NCBI GenBank assembly: GCA_001771935.1
Contig: MERD01000040.1
Location: 106,572-139,732 of the forward strand
Source: Betaproteobacteria bacterium RIFCSPLOWO2_02_FULL_67_26
GTDB lineage: Bacteria > Pseudomonadota > Gammaproteobacteria > Burkholderiales > SG8-41
Direction of reading: 5' to 3'
Length of the DNA stretch: 33,161 nucleotides
The position numbers were made by a program, and so were the translations under genes. This document shows positions 31,936-33,161 of the stretch, piece after piece. Every line of letters begins with the position of its first letter. Within the stretch, counting starts at the first letter, position 1. Below the pieces are notes generated by a model. That model was not told the origin of the DNA. It searched no databases and saw only the letters and a program-made list of their open reading frames with translations.

Positions 31936-33161
31936 GCGCTCTGCGGCGGGGCGGCCGGTGCGGTGGCGGCCGGCTGCGAGCCCGGATCGCGGGGCTGCGC
32001 CGGCGCCGGCGCCGGCTTGGGCGGGCGCGGCGGCCGGCCTTCCATGATGTCGTTGATCTGGTCGGCGTCGAGCGTCTCCCACTCGAGCAGCGCCTTCGCC
32101 ATCGTCTCGACCTTGTCGCGGTTGTCCTCGATGATCTTCCGCGCGAGACCGTACTGCTGGTCGACGATGCGGCGGATCTCGGAATCCACCTTCTGCATCG
32201 TGGTCTCGGACACGTTCTTGTGCACCGTCACCGAGCGGCCGAGGAATACTTCCCCCTCGTTTTCGCCGTAGATCATCGGTCCCAGCTCGTCGCTCATGCC
32301 CCAGCGGGTCACCATGTTGCGCGCGAGCTCGGTGGCGCGTTCGAAGTCGTTGGAGGCGCCGGTGGTCATCTGGCCCATGAAGACTTCCTCGGCGATGCGC
32401 CCGCCGAACAGCACCGCGATGTTCTGCAGGATCATCTCGCGATCCATGCTGTAGCGGTCCTGCTCGGGCAGCTGCATGGTCACCCCCAGCGCGCGCCCGC
32501 GCGGGATGATCGTCACCTTGTGCACCGGGTCGGTCCTGGGCATCAGCTTCGCGACCACCGCGTGGCCCGATTCGTGATACGCCGTGTTCCTGCGCTCGTG
32601 CTCGGGCATCACGAGGGAGCGGCGCTCCGCCCCCATGATGACCTTGTCCTTGGCGCGCTCGAAATCGTCCATGTCCACGAGCCGCTTGTTGGCGCGCGCG
32701 GCGAACAGCGCCGCCTCGTTCACCAGGTTCGCGAGATCGGCGCCGGAAAAGCCGGGGGTGCCGCGCGCGATGATGTCGGCCTTGACGTCCGGCGCGATCG
32801 GCACCTTGCGCATGTGGACCTGCAGGATCTGCTCGCGCCCGCGGATGTCCGGCAGCGGCACCACCACCTGGCGGTCGAAGCGCCCCGGCCGCAGCAGCGC
32901 CGGGTCGAGCACGTCCGGGCGGTTGGTCGCGGCGATCACGATCACGCCGGAGTTGGTTTCGAAGCCGTCCATTTCCACCAGCAGCTGGTTCAGCGTCTGC
33001 TCGCGCTCGTCGTTGCCGCCGCCGAGCCCCGCGCCGCGCTGGCGGCCGACCGCGTCGATTTCATCGATGAAAACGATGCAAGGCGCGTGCTTCTTCGCCT
33101 GCTCGAACATGTCGCGCACGCGCGCCGCGCCGACGCCGACGAACATCTCGACGAAATCGGA
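31932..33161 (-). CDS. ftsH: ATP-dependent zinc metalloprotease FtsH, 3' part
   Basis: The last 409 residues of the membrane-anchored AAA protease. The N-terminal membrane segments and Walker A lie right of the window, and the frame is open to the final base. Visible are the pore region [14 protein letters not shown], Walker [17 protein letters not shown], the second region of homology [22 protein letters not shown], and the zinc motif HESGH (HExxH). [16 protein letters not shown] supplies the third metal ligand Asp region. The C-terminus is a Pro/Ala-rich tail ([13 protein letters not shown]). FtsH degrades misfolded membrane proteins and, in E. coli, LpxC and sigma-32. Its stop overlaps the folP GTG. 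Confidence 0.97.
   Translation of the reverse strand, partial: SDFVEMFVGVGAARVRDMFEQAKKHAPCIVFIDEIDAVGRQRGAGLGGGNDEREQTLNQLLVEMDGFETNSGVIVIAATNRPDVLDPALLRPGRFDRQVVVPLPDIRGREQILQVHMRKVPIAPDVKADIIARGTPGFSGADLANLVNEAALFAARANKRLVDMDDFERAKDKVIMGAERRSLVMPEHERRNTAYHESGHAVVAKLMPRTDPVHKVTIIPRGRALGVTMQLPEQDRYSMDREMILQNIAVLFGGRIAEEVFMGQMTTGASNDFERATELARNMVTRWGMSDELGPMIYGENEGEVFLGRSVTVHKNVSETTMQKVDSEIRRIVDQQYGLARKIIEDNRDKVETMAKALLEWETLDADQINDIMEGRPPRPPKPAPAPAQPRDPGSQPAATAPAAPPQSA

Noticed and set aside
1-33161. Search for CRISPR arrays, insertion sequences, phage genes, toxin-antitoxin pairs and defence genes
   Set aside because: No direct-repeat arrays with regular spacers, transposase motifs, integrases or defence-type domains were recognised. 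Every stretch of more than about 300 bases is coding.

Overview
The window is a GC-rich chromosomal stretch from a betaproteobacterium. The main evidence is the gene order ftsH-folP-glmM / pstSCAB / tpiA-secG-tRNA-Leu-nuoA..N-Nudix, which is housekeeping synteny known from that class. The respiratory genes and c-type cytochromes fit an aerobic or facultative respirer. The genus cannot be fixed from the sequence alone. No transposase, integrase, phage gene, rRNA or CRISPR array was seen.

Layout from left to right. (1) Bases 1-2100 hold the 3' end of arfB (ribosome rescue), a cytochrome c' gene with its own terminator, a diheme cytochrome c, and a convergent dodecin gene. (2) Bases 2113-7582 form a signalling and lipid island. 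It has aas (2-acyl-lysophospholipid acyltransferase fused to acyl-ACP synthetase) on the minus strand, and a 290-bp AT-rich divergent promoter region with a perfect CRP/Clp-type site. On the plus strand are rpfF (DSF-family cis-2-unsaturated fatty acid signal synthase) and a MerR-PAS-GGDEF-EAL protein. (3) Bases 7640-22769 read on the minus strand as tRNA-Leu(GAG), the complete 14-gene complex I operon nuoA-N, and an ADP-ribose pyrophosphatase-like Nudix gene coupled to nuoN. (4) Bases 22862-24021 hold tpiA-secG, separated from the tRNA by a long imperfect inverted repeat. (5) Bases 24077-28029 hold the Pho-box-driven pstS-pstC-pstA-pstB operon, with a hairpin/U-tract attenuator after pstS and a strong terminator after pstB. 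(6) Bases 28051-29722 hold arsC-acr3 (arsenate reductase and arsenite efflux), which also has a near-consensus Pho box with a correctly placed -10. (7) Bases 29762-33161 hold glmM, folP and the 3' part of ftsH, coupled by overlapping stop and start codons.

How the genes work together. Complex I is encoded in the canonical A-to-N order with tight, mostly overlapping junctions. Pst imports phosphate, and inevitably arsenate, during phosphate starvation. ArsC reduces arsenate and Acr3 exports the arsenite, and the two Pho boxes suggest that uptake and detoxification are switched on together. RpfF would make a DSF-type signal from acyl-ACP, and the adjacent PAS-GGDEF-EAL protein is placed like the Burkholderia BDSF receptor RpfR. 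Its N-terminus, however, is a MerR-type DNA-binding domain, so it could couple signal sensing, c-di-GMP turnover and transcription in one chain. The divergent Aas could recycle fatty acids released by RpfF, as RpfB does in Xanthomonas. This DSF/c-di-GMP/MerR unit is the most promising candidate for an undescribed arrangement in the window; its function here is inferred, not shown.
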